A DNA stretch of 6,273 bases from Oscillospiraceae bacterium (GTDB lineage: Bacteria > Bacillota > Clostridia > Oscillospirales > QAMX01): contig CACYBP010000203.1 of the NCBI GenBank assembly GCA_902772625.1, forward strand, positions 1 through 6,273, read 5' to 3'. Positions 5,205-6,273 of the stretch are shown one piece after another. The notes beneath the pieces are model-generated. The model saw nothing but the letters and a program-made list of their open reading frames with translations. It was not told where the DNA came from and made no database searches. Numbering within the stretch: position 1 is the stretch's first letter; each line of letters starts with the position of its first letter. Position numbers and translations under genes: made by a program.

Positions 5205-6125
5205 ATGTTCGATCCGAAAAAGACCGGCGCCTTTATCGCGTCGGAGCGAAGGGCGAAGGGCATGACGCAGGAGGAGCTGGCCGAAAAGCTCGGCGTGTCC
5301 AACCGTTCGGTCTCCCGCTGGGAAACCGGGCGCACCATGCCCGACTATTCGCTTCTGGAGCCGCTCTGCGCGCTCCTTTCGATCTCGATCAACGAGCTGT
5401 TTTCCGGCGGGCGCGTGCCGCCTCCCGAAAGACAGGCGCGCGACGACAAAAATCTTCTCGGCGTATGGAGGGAGAACCGCAGAATGAAAAAAACCAACGC
5501 CGGCCTGATCGCGGCGGGCGCGGTCATGCTGGCCCTGATCCTTTTCTTTGCCGTCCGTGTCCTTCTGGGCGGAGGGGCGATTGCCGCCCTTTTTCTCGGA
5601 AGCGTTTTTGCAAAGCCCGAGGTGACCTCCGAGATCGGGCAATACGAAGAGGTGATCGGCCCCGCGGCGAAGGAGGAATACCGGAACAAATGGGACATGA
5701 AGGAAGAAATCTTCCCCCAAAAGATCGCCCCGGAAGCGCGCGTGGAAGATTTCAAAATGGTCTATTACAATCCCTGGGACGCCCAGTATCTTTGCTGGCT
5801 GGCGCTGGATTATGAAAGCGGGGCTTATGAAAAGGAGGTCGCACGCCTGAAGGCTCTCCCTTCCGACGAGTATCGGGGCATCTACGGCGTCAGGGGCTTT
5901 TCCTCCTACGAGCTGCTCGCCGTGAATGCCGACGAGTATCAGGGCTTCGTTTACGCTCTGACCGACGGGAAGGGAAAGATCGTGTACGTGGAGCTGATCT
6001 TCTGCAATTACGCCTACGATTTGAAATATGAGGAGTATATCCCTTCGGAATATCTCCCCGACGGCTTCGACGCCCATTCGGGCAACGCCTACGAACGGCA
6101 GGAACGGGAAAAACACGGGACGTGA
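5205..6125 (+). CDS. Membrane-anchored XRE-family transcriptional regulator
   Basis: The N-terminal HTH_XRE domain covers residues about 7-65: MTQEELAEKLG (20-30) forms the first helix and turn, and VSNRSVSRWETGRTMPD (31-47) carries the recognition helix, with the usual LLEPLCALLSISINELFSG tail (50-68). A basic linker, ENRRMKK (90-96), precedes a hydrophobic stretch of about 99-136 interrupted by GGG, which reads as one long or two close membrane segments. The rest (about 138-306) is polar, acidic and tyrosine-rich, with no known domain recognised. If there is one membrane pass, the DNA-binding head is cytoplasmic and this part lies outside, where it may sense an envelope or extracellular signal. 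That is inference from topology. The target genes are unknown; the gene itself, through the palindrome at its ribosome binding site, or the upstream glycosidase-like gene are the nearest candidates. The ATG at 5205 is the only well-placed start. Length is normal for Clostridia HTH-plus-membrane proteins. Confidence 0.85.
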   Translation: MFDPKKTGAFIASERRAKGMTQEELAEKLGVSNRSVSRWETGRTMPDYSLLEPLCALLSISINELFSGGRVPPPERQARDDKNLLGVWRENRRMKKTNAGLIAAGAVMLALILFFAVRVLLGGGAIAALFLGSVFAKPEVTSEIGQYEEVIGPAAKEEYRNKWDMKEEIFPQKIAPEARVEDFKMVYYNPWDAQYLCWLALDYESGAYEKEVARLKALPSDEYRGIYGVRGFSSYELLAVNADEYQGFVYALTDGKGKIVYVELIFCNYAYDLKYEEYIPSEYLPDGFDAHSGNAYERQEREKHGT

Positions 6126-6132
6126 AGTCCCG
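6116..6132 (+). other. Short hairpin across the XRE stop codon
   Basis: CGGGAC (6116-6121), loop GTGAA, GTCCCG (6127-6132) straddles the TGA. No T-tract follows, so it is not a convincing terminator. It may stabilise the mRNA end or be chance. An alternative pairing of CACGGG (6114-6119) with CCCGTG (6149-6154) is also possible. Confidence 0.3.
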
Positions 6133-6189
6133 CGCGACCCGAAAAAGCCCCGTGGAATGCAAGGTGCTCTAAAGGACAGTAAATAAAAA

Positions 6190-6273
6190 GGCTCAATGTC
6201 AATAGTTGGGGTAGAAGAAAAAATAGAGAGGATGCCGAGAGGAAGCAAGGCATCCTCTCTATTGATTTGCACA
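6190..6273. mobile_element. Probable ISL3-family insertion sequence end (partial)
   Basis: From 6190 the sequence GGCTCAATGTCAATAGTTGG, continuing GGTAGAAG, resembles from memory the terminal inverted repeats of ISL3-family elements in Firmicutes (GGSTCTTTGTCAA-NTGTTG-GGTAG type). The base composition drops abruptly here from GC-rich to AT-rich, as expected at an element boundary. The predicted 8-bp target duplicate just outside would be AATAAAAA (6182-6189). Only 84 bases are visible, with no transposase sequence, and the other end is outside the window, so the call rests on the terminus alone. Confidence 0.45.
6218..6263 (-). terminator. Leftward terminator hairpin inside the IS-like end
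   Basis: A perfect 15-bp inverted repeat (6222-6236 with 6249-6263, arms AATAGAGAGGATGCC and its complement) encloses a 12-base loop. On the minus strand it is followed by T residues (6223-6218), so it should stop transcription arriving from the right. On the plus strand no T-tract follows. This fits a gene, possibly a transposase, that lies to the right and runs convergently with the XRE gene. As a hairpin in RNA of either sense it could also shield the element from outside transcripts. Confidence 0.75.

Noticed and set aside
5163..6272. Minus-strand frame of 369 codons opposite the XRE gene and into the IS-like end, considered as a transposase.
   Set aside because: It shows no transposase motif, runs through a 15-bp terminator hairpin, and mirrors the XRE gene for most of its length.

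Overview
The window looks like chromosomal DNA of a GC-rich, spore-forming member of Bacillota, most likely class Clostridia (Oscillospiraceae-like, possibly an uncultured gut or rumen lineage). The basis is the SpoIID homologue, clostridial-style Nth and citrate synthase sequences, strong AGGAGG-type ribosome binding sites, sigma-A-like promoters with 17-bp spacers, GC-rich hairpin terminators with T-tracts, and high GC at third codon positions. The genus cannot be fixed from the sequence alone.

Layout from left to right. (1) On the minus strand, a two-gene unit: citrate synthase (588-1946) followed 15 bp later by nth (endonuclease III), whose 3' end is cut by the window edge inside the codon for the first predicted Fe-S cysteine. 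A near-consensus promoter (TTGACA-17-TATGAT) at 1993-2021 drives the unit. (2) Diverging from it on the plus strand is a SpoIID-type lytic transglycosylase (2039-3088), closed by two tandem terminators. (3) A monocistronic 587-residue protein (3261-5024, GTG start) with a glycoside-hydrolase-like layout (TIM barrel, then glutamine-amidotransferase-like fold, then beta domain). It has its own strong promoter, two operator-like inverted repeats around that promoter, and two tandem terminators. (4) A membrane-anchored XRE-family regulator (5205-6125) whose Shine-Dalgarno sequence lies inside a short hairpin. (5) A right edge (6190-6273) that looks like the terminus of an ISL3-family insertion sequence, carrying an inward-gene terminator hairpin.

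The genes do not form one pathway. Citrate synthase supplies citrate for 2-oxoglutarate and glutamate, Nth repairs oxidised pyrimidines, SpoIID remodels septal peptidoglycan during engulfment, and the last two genes are separately transcribed accessory functions. All intergenic gaps are under 200 bp and hold promoters and terminators. No RNA gene, CRISPR array or prophage gene was seen. The most novel items are the orphan glycoside-hydrolase-like protein with its promoter architecture and the IS-like end. I see no clear multi-gene undescribed system.
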